Of a DNA stretch of 64,000 nucleotides, positions 25,854 through 37,295 are shown one piece after another (position 1 is the stretch's first letter; each line of letters opens with the position of its first letter). Origin of the DNA: Cryptomeria japonica. Taxonomy: Eukaryota > Streptophyta > Pinopsida > Cupressales > Cupressaceae. The stretch covers positions 38,074,911 to 38,138,910 of the forward strand of contig NC_081412.1 of NCBI RefSeq assembly GCF_030272615.1, read 5' to 3'. Position numbers and translations under genes: made by a program. The notes below the pieces were generated by a model. That model searched no databases and was not told the DNA's origin. It worked only from the letters and a program-made list of their open reading frames with translations.

Positions 25854-26171
25854 ACAATTATACCACTAGCAACTATTACAGACCTCTAATGAAGTAATTC
25901 ACACAACAGTATTTGAGAACAAACCAAGAGTTATCAAGAAAAGCACAAGAAACCTGATTATTCACCTGAAGAAAATCGCTCTGTAACAAACTTCGATGAA
26001 ACAATACTTAGCAATCAAGTTGATGCTGACTCAAAAAGGACAAGTTGGCATTTAAGTTTTAGAAATTAACTCCACATGCTTCGGCATTATTTTTAGAATT
26101 GAATTCGCCAAATTGAATTCAAAACTGGCTCCAATGGGTCATAATTCCTCTAAGTCTTTCCTTTGTTTCGC

Positions 26172-27799
26172 TCTTTCGCTATTTCACAGAACATAAAACC
26201 CATGCTCTTTTCTTTCGCGAAACAATGCTGGTTGTTGGATCATGAGAACTTGCATTGCCTTTATCTCCATTTGATCTCTTTGCTTTAGTGTCAAGCCCTA
26301 CCTCCTTTTCACCACTTCACGGACTTTAATAGTTGTTCACTTTTCCTTCGCGAGGCCACGCCAAGCGTTAGATCAAACTCAAATCAACCGGCCTTTAACT
26401 CCAATCGGGACCGTCAATCCTTTTAATTAACTGCACCTCATCTTGATGGCTAACGGTTTTCACCATTTCGCTGAGGTTAAGCTATGGGCATCTTAGGGCC
26501 ACAAAACAATGAGAAGTGTTGGATCAATCTTGAGATGAATGCCTTTTAATTGGGCCCTTTCTTGTCGATGAGAACCATCTCCACTTTCCTTGATATCTTT
26601 TATCGATGGAGTAATTGTCTTCGATGAGTCCTTTCTAAAGTTCATCGGCGTTTGCTTTCTTTGATGCCCTTTTTATATCGATGAGACATCGCTGGGTCTC
26701 ATCGATACTATTTGAATCTTAGATACTTCGATAGAATGCTTTTAGACTTGTTCGATAACTTATGGGTTATTACGGTATCAATGAAAATGATGATTTCTTC
26801 CAAAGAGAGATGGCTTCTATCGATGAAACCATGTGTATCGAAGACATGCCTTTTAGTCTCCTTGAAACTCATTCTCATCGAAATCTTTTTGCTATCCACC
26901 GGGTTTCATGTCGAAGAGACTTTGGACTTCGGTGACTTCTTTTGTCCTCCCATCGAAACTCATATCCTTATCGATATCATTCATCGATGTAGTTTTCTTC
27001 TGTTTTATCGATATCACTTTTTCGATGAAAATGCTTCTTTCAGTGAATCTTCCTTATCTTGCATCGATGATATTGTTTCTTCGAAAGCCTTTTCTTATTG
27101 GTGGGGGCCCACCACTTGGTCACCAAGTTTGTTCTTTGATTTACGTTATTTGGAGGACATGTCTAACCTTTTGATTTGCGATCCCTACCTCCTGGATTGC
27201 TCACTTGGAATGCCATGTCATTTCGCCACTTCGCGAAAACTAACTCTCGAGCATCTTTGGGTTGCGAATCAACACAGGTCATTGATTATTCTCTGAACCA
27301 CTCACTCTTTACTCGATAGAAAACCCACCGGCTTCTGGGACCTGCCACAACCTTTCGCTATTTCACAATAGTTAAAACACGTGCACTTTGATCTCATGAA
27401 ATAACGAGGGCCATCCGATTAGATAGAACATGATCGGTCTTTAATCTTCAGACAAAGCTTGGACATTGGGCCCACCAAACCCTTTCGCTATTTCACAGAA
27501 GGGTAAAACTCGGTTATCTTTATCTCGTGAAACAACGCGGGGCATCAGATCTCAAGGACTTGCACTACTGTTACTCTTTCTACTAACCGCTTCACCCAAG
27601 CCCACCATCTTTTTGCCATTTCGCAACTTGTAAACCACGAGCATCTTTAGGTTGCAAATCAACACAGGCCATTGATCTCTTTCCAAACCGATTGCCCTTT
27701 AGCCAAGAAAGAAGTCCTCATCGCTGGGTCTCGCCAAACCTTTTCGCTACTTCACAATAGGTAACTTTCGGGCATGTTGAGTTCGTGAATCCACACGGG
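26172..27799 (-). repeat. array of palindromic units with a 130-bp period, upstream of gene A
   Basis: About eight units start near 26172, 26303, 26435, 27218, 27351, 27481, 27611 and 27740. The spacing is close to 130 bp, and the 915-bp gap is close to seven periods. Each unit is a 60-bp imperfect palindrome of the form TTTCGCTATTTCAC ... CGTGAAACAACGCGG with a variable centre. The next-most conserved part is GGGCCATCCGATT. The array sits 5' of gene A. Function unknown; protein-binding or structure-forming repeats are possible. Confidence 0.7.
26540..27100. repeat. TCGATGAA-rich segment, paralogous to 32240-33090
   Basis: Many ATCGATATC, TTCGATGAAAATGC and CATCGATG motifs. It aligns in order with the segment upstream of gene B (for example CTTATCGATATCNTT then TTCGATGAAAA then a GATANTATT element). 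It interrupts the 130-bp palindrome array. Confidence 0.65.
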
Positions 27800-28860
27800 C
27801 CATCCGATTGACTGAGAGTTGTGCGACAATTACAAGGCCTGATGGTCAATAGAAAAGGTAATTTAAAGGCGAATAAAAATTAAAACATTTAAAAGGACCG
27901 CCTAGGTAAAAAACAATGGGGGGAACACTTTGCATGACAAAAGGACCCATTACTTAAGTGAATAAAGTAACACAGAAATAGAATTATAAGGGTTTTTTCT
28001 TAGACATTTTGAAAGTGATTAAACCTAAACCCTAAAGCCTCTTTAGGACCCAAAGCAATAGAAGTCACAAGGCCATACCAAACCCAAGAATTTCATAGAC
28101 TTAGCCAATTATGGAAAAGAATACCCATTTTTTAAACAGTGATAACAGTAACCTCTGAACCTTTATCTCTTCCCTCAAAAATGAAACTTGCCATTTGAAT
28201 TCCTTTCTCATATTGATTATCTTAATAATATTTGTTCAATGTTTTTCATCGCTAAAAGATTACCTTCCTTTTAGATAAATTAGTTAGATTCTTATTATGT
28301 TGAAGAACATTTAGTTAGTTTTCTCCTTCAACTGAAGTAGTTATGTTTTATTTTGAAATGCTCAATTTTTTATCTTAATATAGATCACAATTTATTTTCT
28401 TTAAGTATAGAATTAATGGAATATTACATATGGTATTAGAGCAACCAAGTTCAACATTGAACCTCAGGCTTTCCACCTATAAACAAAACTATATACATAT
28501 GCAGGCGCACCATCGTTGAGATAATATGCATGCGCACTATATACAAAACTATATTCGCAAGTAAATCTTTTATTCAAATCCACAATATGAAACATAGAGT
28601 TTTACTAGAAGAATACAAGTAACCTGATCTCCTTTAGATAATATCACAAGCAATTGCCTACAGAAAGATGTAGTAATCCATAGCATATACACAAAGGAAA
28701 GATGACTGATTATATTATGTATGTTCACAAAATGGTACAATAGTAAGCCTGAGGCTATATTCTACTTCTTCTCTAATGATCCTTATTGTTACAAAAATTC
28801 CCTCATTTATATGAGGGTATACATTGTCACCAAGCATCGTGGCTTTTCAGCACATAACTA
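27800..28860 (+). other. non-coding stretch with an LTR-end and primer-site remnant
   Basis: No gene is seen. At 28431-28442 TGGTATTAGAGC is one base off the tRNA-Met primer site TGGTATCAGAGC of Copia elements. It is preceded by ATTACATA, as at an LTR end. This suggests an old plus-strand LTR remnant upstream of 28430, with no coding region left. Confidence 0.4.
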
Positions 28861-31800
28861 TTAATTAGCACTCTTGTTAACAAACTGGAAGATAAACAAG
28901 TTCAACATTCCTATGTGTTTAATGTACTTATCATCTTTATACATTAGAATGTCATTGTTTAGTGTCCTCATGTCACTTTTTGTCTGGAAATGATTGGATA
29001 GAATATTGTTAACACAAAGTGACAAATCTTTGTCCCGATCCAACTTTGCTACTGCTTGATTCTTCTCATCACTTAACTCTTGTTTCCACTATTCCAACGA
29101 TACTAACTCACCATTACTATAAAAAGAGGGCACCCTAGGGGTATTCCTATTGTCCAGCCTCTGATGCTCTTTCCTTAATTGATTTTCCAATTCATCATGG
29201 GACTTCAAGTGAGCCTCGGCTTCAATTTTATCACCTGGATTCATCAAACTATTGTCATTCATCAAGCCTTCCAACTGAGACCTGAGCCTTTCATGCTCTT
29301 TCATAGCTTTGACTATTCCAGTGTATGTCTTCCAATAGATTTATGCAACCTGCATCATACTTTTGAATCTATGGTCAACAACCTCGAGAACTAACTTATC
29401 CATCTTTTGCTGTTCCTTTTTTAGTTGTCAAGATGTCTTTTCGGCCACATAGCGTATGTCAAGGCATCCATGGCATCTCTGTCAACACCATATGTCATCC
29501 CTGTTTGACTGGTACCTGTATCAATCTGAAGCAATCTTGCTTGTAGCCTCTATTTTTCTTCATCGGTTTTCTCATATAGGCTTTTGTATGTACAATTTTC
29601 TCAGACCAGAAAATCTATCTGATCTTGGTTTAGTTTAGCGACATCCAAATTTAGTTTGCCAGTTGTTCTAGGGTTAGTCTTTCCAACCTGCTGCACCATC
29701 AAATGTCCAAAAGCTTCTTTTGTATCAACCAATATAGGTCTTTTATTTTTGGGATAGATAGCCCACTGTAAAAGAGCCTTCTGATCTGGATCATATCTTG
29801 ATCCTCTAAAGAGTTTATCAATCTCTTTTGGCATCATTTTCCTACTTGGGTCCTATTTCTTGAGGAATCCATCAAACAAAAAGGCAGAGTTCATGTCCCA
29901 TCTAGAGTATAATAGCACACCAGCTTCCTTAAGCAACTGTCTTCCCTTCTCAGGTGTCATTTCTCTCATCACAACATCCATCTCCTCTTGTAACTTTTGA
30001 AGCTGCTGCTCTTCTTCACTATTTCTCATATTATTCCTAATTTGAGATCCTTTATGTTGATAGAGGAATGTGGTGAACTCCTTGGAAGCAATGAAGTCAC
30101 TATCAGCAATGAAAACCTCATGCTCCAGGAATCTGATGTCAGCCACTTCTTGAACATTCAGTTGTCCTGTTGCCAAGTCTATTGGTGTATCCTCTACATA
30201 ACCAGGGGGGTAATCCTCTCAAGGAGTGAATGGAATGATGCCAGATGTGGAAGAAGGAGACATATGAGCTAAAGGCTCTGTATTCCTAATAGTATCAATG
30301 TAATCCCTAAAAACATGAGGTGGAACTCCCTCGAGTATATCCAATTCATGCTCCACAAGTTTTTTGGCCAAATCCAAGGGGTCTTCAATCTTTTGTAGCA
30401 CGTTCTCATCCATTTTCCATCTATAAAGCTTCCATTTATAAGCCTACATTACTTTCTCAAACTTTATTTGCTTCACTCTGGCCTCTTCTCTGCCAATGTT
30501 CCTAATGAGGTCAATCGGTAGGTAAGATTTATGCTCTCTAACCTTCAGCTTTTGTGATGACCGGGCTATCCTTATGTATCCTTTAGGATCAAAATTGGGC
30601 CTTGGATCCCCCATAGACATACCATAATAATCCAATTTTGTCTGCAGCAAGCCATAACTCTTTGAACTTTTCACAATAAAATCTAAAAATACTAACAACC
30701 CAGGTACAATTGATTGTTTTCCATGGCTTGTCAGATGTTCTATACTCACTATTGACAGTTGCCTCAAAATTTCTAGACAAGCCACTTTGTTAGGTACTGT
30801 AAGTGGTATTAAGTATGGTCTCCCTTTGAGCCCGTATACCCTGACTTGTGTGCAGTTTGAAAAACAATAGCAATCTCCCCAATTGTGTTCAATTGAGGGA
30901 TCTTCAGCGAAATCTTTTGGTCTTAGGAATCTTTGAACCTCTGGTGCAAGGGCATGATCGCATGGGCATCCCAATAGTCTATATAATGGCTTGATGAAGA
31001 ACTCCTCAAAATGCCAATATTGATTATTCACATACCTCTGGTCCCATGAAGAAACCCATAGTTGCACTGGTTTTCTCATTCCAGCATTGTCATATGTCCT
31101 AACACATAACTCTTCTAGCCATAACCCTTCATCTTGGCCCACATACAATAGCATATGCATAAGTAAGGAATAATGCTTGAAATCAACATTGATGACATCC
31201 CCCTTTAACTTTTCTAACCCATGATTCAAAACCTCAATCAAATAAGCAGAAAAATCAAAGAAGGGGGGGTCCTTAGACTGCAAATCGGCACAAATGACCA
31301 TGGCTGCAATATCCATCAAAGGATGGGCTTTTATCCCTAGAACTTGGGCAAAATAGTAATAGGTATACTTGAAATATGGATGGAAAGAGTTGACATCATA
31401 GGGAGCTTTGTCATCTTGACCTAGTGGCACTAAGGACCCTGCATTCCTAGGTCTATGTATAGGGAGTCTCCACATTTTGTAAATGTGCTCTAGGTTAAAA
31501 TATTCACTTGTTAAATTCTTGAGGTCAAAAAATTCTTCAAATCCCCAATCCAACTCAAACACGGTGTCAATAACCTCCTTTGTGATTGCAAGAATTGGCT
31601 CACCCATGTAGTTATATATGGTCTTGGTTTTAGGGTCATAATTGTTTGCCAATGCCTTCATGAGCTCCACATTCATGAATACATTAGCCATAGCTAACCT
31701 TCCTAAGTTCAATCACCATAAATTGTTGATAGGTTGAGGGGAAACTCTTCTGTTGTACCCATATATGAATAATTCATACCCTCTCAACTCTGTCCATATG

Positions 31801-32000
31801 TCTCCAAGATCCTCAAACCGGTCTTCTAGGCCTTCCTCATCAGCTCTAATCTTCTTGGACCTCAAATTGGATGATGGGCACTGGTCAATCAGGTCCTAGG
31901 CCAAAGAATGCCCTTCCCTTTTCTGTCTTTTAGGTTTTTCTTCTGCAGCCATAGGTTCTTTTCCCTTTCTGGTCTTATTAGTTTTAGATGATGATTCCAT
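28861..32000 (-). pseudogene. gene B: long unrecognised protein, paralogue of gene A
   Basis: I do not recognise this family. The best start is the ATG at 32000 (MESSSKTNKTRKGKEP), followed by a basic KPKRQKR that looks like a nuclear signal. A TAG at 31898-31896 and a TGA near 31713 interrupt the N-terminus. The long open part is 31712-30444 (422 codons), with NVELMKALANNYD, QRFLRPKDFAED and HNWGD blocks shared with gene A. Downstream pieces at 30413-30219, 30176-29853, 29837-29601 and 29304-28861 match the order of the gene A C-terminus (MTPEKGRQLLKEAGVL). No catalytic motif was seen. Tandem with gene A, same strand, inside the CACTA right half. Confidence 0.7.
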
Positions 32001-32239
32001 TTGAATTTTGAAAAAGAGGTCTGTGTGCAAACAAATTACTTGGAATTACTGAGCTTTATCTGTGAATTCACCCAATTCCTTCTTTCAGTTCGTTGCATGT
32101 GAATTCCTTAATGTTGTTCCCTTTGATGGTTAATCCACTACTTATGGCATATTTAATCAGTTAGTAATGGCGCTTTGGACAATGGTCACTCAGGCACACG
32201 TTTGAATTTAGTGGTGATGTGACCTTCCCTGGGATTTGT

Positions 32240-33090
32240 TTATGGTTTTCATGGAAATCAATAATCATTTCAATGAGGATATGTCTTTCAATCATTTGTT
32301 TCTTTAGTCCATCAATCTCTTTGTTTCTATCGACAATACTTTTGCTTCGAATATTACTTCGATCAAGTATTTTTTCCTTCATCGAAATACTATATTCAGT
32401 CAGTATGGCTGTCTCCTCATTGAAACATATCTGATATCCATCAGGTCTTATGTCGAAGAAACCTTGGGCTTTGGTGTCCTACTTTATTTTTCCATCAAAA
32501 TACTTCTTTCATCGATATCACTATGCCCCGTTGATGAATGAGTCTATTATCTCACTAAAGCTTTTCTTTATTTTCCCTTATCATTCTTCACCGATAAAGT
32601 TACATCGGCAAAACCACGCATATTGAGAACATTCCTTTTAACCTCCTCGAAACCTATATCCTTATCGATATCTTTTATCGATTTAGCTTCCTTTTGTCTG
32701 ATCGATATTATTCTTTCGATGAAAACACTCCTTTTGATGGGTCCTTTTTATGTTGCACCGATAGTATTATTTCCTCGAGAACTTTTCCTGTCAATGAAGA
32801 CCCTCTCTACTTTCTTCGATATCTTTTGTCGATGAAGTTTAACCTCCTCAAAACCTATATCCTCATCGATATCTTTTAATGATGTAGCTTCTTTTTATCT
32901 GATCGATATTATTCTTTCGATGAAAATGCTCCTTTCGGTGGGTCCTTTTTATGTTGCACTGATAGTATTGTTTCCTCAAGAACTTTTCTCGTTTATGAAG
33001 ACCCTCTCTGCTTTCTTCGATATCTTTTGTAGATGAAGTTATTATCTTGGGTGAGTCCTTTCGGCATTTCCTTCCTTCGATGGCTCTTTT
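32240..33090. repeat. TCGATGAA-rich repeat region upstream of gene B, near the CACTA right end
   Basis: Repeated ATCGATAT, TTCGATGAA and CATCGAAA motifs, largely palindromic. It is homologous to 26540-27100. Its position just inside the right terminus suggests the CACTA subterminal protein-binding zone. Confidence 0.6.
32640..33041. repeat. 201-bp tandem duplication
   Basis: Copy 1 is 32640-32840 and copy 2 is 32841-33041. Both run from AACCTCCTC(G/A)AAACCTATATCC to TTCGATATCTTTTGT(C/A)GATGAAGTT with scattered differences. Confidence 0.85.
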
Positions 33091-33305
33091 ATATTGATGA
33101 TAATTATTTTTTTTTAATAAAAATGATAATCGTTGGAATTACGATGAATACCAAGCTTTTGACTGACGACTTCTTTGACTGTCGGTAGAGTCCATTGGAT
33201 TGTCGAATTTTCAACGGGCATGGCATCATCAACCAATCTGATGCCAAGTTTTCAATGGTGGATTTTGTTGACACTTTGATGAAAATTCATCGAAAATCCG
33301 ACAAA
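33091..33305. repeat. CACTA right subterminal region
   Basis: It contains GGAATTACGATGAAT (33136-33150), the inverse of the left-end ATTCGTCGTAATTCC motif, plus GACTGACGACTTC and TTCATCGAAAATCCGAC variants. The inverted placement of the same motif at both ends supports one element spanning both. Confidence 0.6.
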
Positions 33306-33339
33306 TGGTCATTGAAAATCAGCTTTGAATGTACTAGTG
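33306..33339 (-). repeat. CACTA right terminal inverted repeat
   Basis: It ends ATGTACTAGTG and pairs with the left end as an imperfect inverted repeat. It is followed by the second GCC copy at 33340-33342, after which the Copia-2 LTR resumes with TTAGAC. Confidence 0.9.
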
Positions 33340-33342
33340 GCC

Positions 33343-33879
33343 TTAGACCAAAAAAATAATATCAACACATAAGACATCTCAGAAATACATCAATAGGTCC
33401 TATCCACATGTTTCATTAAAGTCGGTACATAACCTAGATCAACCAAGACCTAGTATAGGTCCACACACCATAGCAATGATCTCCATCCACCAAGTCTCAA
33501 ACATGATCACCAACAACATCTTGAAACTCCACCAGAAGCTGCACCAAAACCACTTATGCAATTCATCAAAGATCTCCATCAAAAGCTCTGCTGGTGAAAC
33601 CCTCACTAAAACTAGAAACCAATCTTCTAAGTAAGTAGGATATCAACCGATCACTAGACCAAAACCAACTGACCAAATATGAGTATTAGTATCATGAACA
33701 AGCCAATTCCATCACCAGATTATACCGGAGCCTACCAAATCATGTCGGATCCAAGTTAACCAGAAACCACTCAACTTACCGAGACCAGAAGGGTGTCGAT
33801 AAAGCATCCAAATAGCTAGTGTTGGCATCAATGATAAAACGTCAATGCAACACATAATCAACTCTACCAAATGCCAACA
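33343..33879 (-). repeat. Copia-2 3' LTR, proximal piece
   Basis: Aligns base for base, with point differences, to 39184-39722 of the intact LTR. Shared blocks include ATAATATCAACACATAAGAC, CCTATCCACATGTTTCATTA and GACCAGAAGGGTGTCG. It ends CCAACA at 33874-33879. Confidence 0.95.
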
Positions 33880-33893
33880 ATCTCCCCCTTTGG
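33880..33893 (-). other. Copia-2 polypurine tract
   Basis: On the minus strand CCAAAGGGGGAGAT sits immediately before the TGTTGG start of the 3' LTR. This is the priming site for plus-strand DNA synthesis in LTR elements. Confidence 0.85.
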
Positions 33894-34229
33894 CATTGAT
33901 GGCAACACTAGATGTGAAAAACATCTAAGTACCAAGAAATTCCAAATAAGCCTCACCCAATGGAAGACTACCAACAATCTCCCACAGATAGCTCTGAAAA
34001 TAAATATCTCCCCCTGTGAATAATATCTCTGAATTTATTTTCCTTTTTCACATCAATATCACTCCCCCTTTGACATGAATGCCAGAAATTTGATAAAAAT
34101 ATCAAAGAAAAAACATAAACCACTGAATCACAACGCTGACTACTCCCCCTGAGCAGTAGCATCCACATCAATGCTGGAATGAATAGTATCTTTGATAATG
34201 CATGTTGGACTGATGCTAAATTGCATCAA

Positions 34230-34813
34230 TCAAGTCTCTACTGGAGGGGTAGAAACTCCCAATCTATCTCTCAGATACTCAAATGATTCCTTGGACAAAG
34301 GTTTAGTGAAAATATCTACAATCTACTCTTTGGTGTTCACATAAACCAATCTAACTTCATTTGCTTCCACCTTATCCTTCAAAATGTTATACTTGATAGA
34401 TATATTCTTTGTTTTAGAATAAAATACCAGATTCTTTGATATATCAATAGTAGTAGAGTTATCACAGTGAATAACTATTGGTGCATCATAATCCACCTTT
34501 ATATCCTTCAACATTTTCTTCATCCATAAAACTTGTGTATAGTTAGTAGCAGCAACAACTACTTAGCTTCAACAGTAGATAAAGAAGTGCATGACTCTTT
34601 CTTGCTGATCCATGAAACCAACTTCTTTCCAAGAAATAAATCTCCACCAGAACTACTTTTCCAATCATCAACATCTCCCCACCAATAAACATCTATATAT
34701 GGACATAAAGTAAAGTTATCATCCTTAGGGTACCACAAGCCATATTATGATGTACCTTACAAGTATCTAAAAATCCTTTTCATCACCATCTCATTATTTT
34801 CTCTAGGATCACT
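34230..34813 (-). pseudogene. Copia-2 RNase H pseudogene
   Basis: The central part (34523-34323) reads VIHCDNSTTIDISKN and ends VNTKE. A TAG at 34325-34323 stands where Copia proteins have Gln (TKEQ...DIFTKPL). The frame continues as IVDIFTKPLSKESFEYLRD to a TGA at 34232-34230. Earlier blocks near 34560-34700 are broken by frameshifts. RNase H would remove RNA template during reverse transcription. Confidence 0.85.
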
Positions 34814-35880
34814 CTAAAATCTTGAAACAATACAAACAACATTCATAATGTTAGGCCTAGTCTGAGTCAAATAAAGAAGACCACCAATCATAGATTTGTA
34901 TCTTGTAGGATTTACCAGTGCAGAAACATCTTTTCTTGTCAATTTCTTGCTTGTAACCATAGGAGTACTTACTGGTTTAGAATCTGCCATACAAAATTTC
35001 TTCAAAAATTCCTTAGCATATTTAGTTTGACAGATGAAAATACCTTTGTCAATCTGATTAATCTGCAAACCTAAGAAAAATTCCATCTCACCAATCATAG
35101 ACATCTCAAATTCTTTCTCCATATTTTTAGAAAACTCTATGCATAACTTATCTTCACCTCCAAAAATAATGTCATCACCAAATACTTCAATAATCAGTAT
35201 ATCATCATCAGTGACTATATAATATAAATTACTATCAGCACGGCCCTTAGTAAAACCAAGCTTCAAAAGATATTTATCCAACCTTGCATACCAAGCTCTA
35301 GGTGCTTGTTTCAATCCATATAAATATTTCCTTAACCTGCAAACCATATCTGTATCATCTGATAGTAAAAAACCATTAGGTTGCTCAATATAAACTTCTT
35401 CATCAACATCCCCATTCAAAAATGCACATTTAACATCCATCTGATAAACCTTGTAGTTTTTATAAGCAGCATAGACAAGAAATAATCTTATAGCTTCAAT
35501 CCTAGCTATAGGTGCAAAAGTTTCTCCATAATCAATTCCTTCCTTCTGAGAATATCCTTTACAAACCAATCTAGCCTTATTCAGGTTATAACTTGACCAT
35601 CCTCATTCAATTTATTCCTAAAATCCCATTTAGTTCCAATAACATTTTAATTTTTAGGTCGGGGAACCAAGGTCCATGTATTATTTTTCTCAATCTGATC
35701 TAATTCTTCTTCCATAGCTTTCAACCAATATTCATCTTTACATGCCTCAATTACTGATATCGGTTTAACTTGTGAAATTAAACATACCTCATTAATTGCT
35801 AGTCTTCTTCTTGTCATCACTTCATTTCTCTTATCCCCAATGATTTGATCTTCTGAATGATTCAATCTCACATACCTAGG
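34814..35880 (-). pseudogene. Copia-2 reverse transcriptase (RVT_2) pseudogene
   Basis: The segment 35569-34814 (251 codons) keeps [49 protein letters not shown] and FLGLQINQ. The YVDD box reads FGDD, so both Asp residues remain but the Val is Gly. The upstream linker (35871-35647) has WLKAMEEELDQIEKNNTW, the usual entry to the RT domain. A frameshift separates the two near 35570-35650. Better preserved than the RT of Copia-1. Confidence 0.88.
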
Positions 35881-36087
35881 AGTCTTCTAACTTTCTATTC
35901 ATCTTCCCTATTCTTTAGTTACTATAGAATTCTCTGATGTTTCCTGAGTAACTTGTTCAACTCTCTATTTCGGTAAAGGTACTATTGGTTGACATATAAT
36001 CATTTCCACTGTCGGTTCCTTCTCATAAACTCTAATTTGACTTATGTTCATCTCATCTACTTTCACATTAGCACTCTCCATAATTCT

Positions 36088-37295
36088 CTATAATCTCTTG
36101 TTATAACATCTATATGTTTTTTTTTCATTAGAATAATCAATAAATATGCCTTCATCACATCTAGGGTCAAATTTCCCAATAATATCATCTCTCCTGATAT
36201 AACATTTACTACCAAAAATTCTGAAATACTTAACTGTAGGTGTATTGCCAAACCATAATTCATAAGGTGTCTTACCGATTTCTCCTTTGATATGTACTAT
36301 GTTGAATGTATAAACTGTTGTGCTCACTGCTTCTCTCCAGTAGTTATGAGGTAGACTAGCTTCCATCATCATTGTTCTAGCAGCATCCAAGATAGTTATG
36401 TTCTTCCTTTCCACAAATCTATTCTGATGAGATGTTCGAGGAGCAAAAAATTGTCTTCTTATACCATGCTTGTCACAAAAGTTATTAAACTCACCGAATG
36501 TGAATTCTCCACCATGATCTGATATCAAACATTTAATCTTCAATCCTATCTTAGTTTCCACTTTAGCCTTAAAGATTTTAAACTTTTCAAATGTTTTAGA
36601 TTTTTCTCTCAGAAAAGTAACCCACATCATTCTAGAATAATCATCAATGATTAGCATAAAATATCTATCACCTTGAAAACTTTTAACTCTAGAAGGGCCA
36701 CACAAATCGGTATAAATAAGATCAAGAACATCATTTGATTTATCTTGTATACTCCTAAAAGAGATTCTGACCTGTTTACCCATCTGACATTCTTTATATA
36801 TAGGATTATGGGGCTTCATAATATTAGGTATATCCCTAACTTCCTTAGTTGAATTGATCTTCACAATGCAATCAAAATTCGCATCACACAACCTTTTATG
36901 CCATAGCCAACTCTCATCAATCTGTGTAATCAAACATGTCTTCTCACCGGAGTTCAAATGAAATATATTACCTTTTGTTTGTGTACCGGTTGCAATCTCC
37001 AAGCCAGATCTTTTAATGATTTTGCATTTCCCATCCTTGAACTGTAATTGAAATCCCTTGTCTACCAATTGTCCTACACGCAAAAGATTATGCCTCAAAC
37101 CTTCAACATAATAAACATTTTCAATATTGATCTTACCATCCAATGATATAGTTCATTTTCCTTTGATCATACATGCCTTGTCATCTCCAAATCTAACTAG
37201 ACCACCATCAAATTCTTGCAAAGATATAAACTTCCCTTTATCTCCAGTCATATGATGTAACAACCACTATCAATTACCCATTCATCCTTGTCTTC
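36088..37295 (-). pseudogene. Copia-2 protease and integrase
   Basis: The protease signature VIDSGCY lies at about 37265-37280, with the D-S-G triad intact. The GAG-pre-integrase zinc region is SWLWHKRLCDANFDCIV. The integrase core (37143-36088, 351 codons open) has LIYTDLCGP, LIIDDYSRMMW, CLISDHGGEF and RTSHQNRFVERKN. The three catalytic acids D, D and E are therefore present, followed by ELWFGNTPT and YRCYNKRL. This is the least damaged retroelement domain in the window. A stop near 37150 separates it from the protease. Confidence 0.88.

Larger units (their letters stand above)
10627..33339 (+). mobile_element. 22.7-kb CACTA (En/Spm-type) DNA transposon inserted in the Copia-2 LTR
   Basis: The left end is CACTAATACATTTGGACTAG. 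The right end, read from outside on the minus strand, is CACTAGTACATTCAAAGCTG. Both then share GATTTTCAA, giving imperfect terminal inverted repeats of about 30 bp. GCC at 10624-10626 and 33340-33342 is the 3-bp target duplication typical of this superfamily. Removing the element plus one GCC restores a continuous LTR. Inside are a TNP2-type transposase region and a TnpA-like gene (plus strand). A captured PPR fragment, two copies of an unrecognised minus-strand gene, and palindromic repeat arrays are also present. The transposase has several stops, so this copy is probably not autonomous. Confidence 0.93.

Noticed and set aside
10627..33339. 22.7-kb interval as two independent deletions or unrelated solo LTR fragments
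   Set aside because: Complementary LTR halves, matching CACTA termini and both target duplications all point to one insertion.
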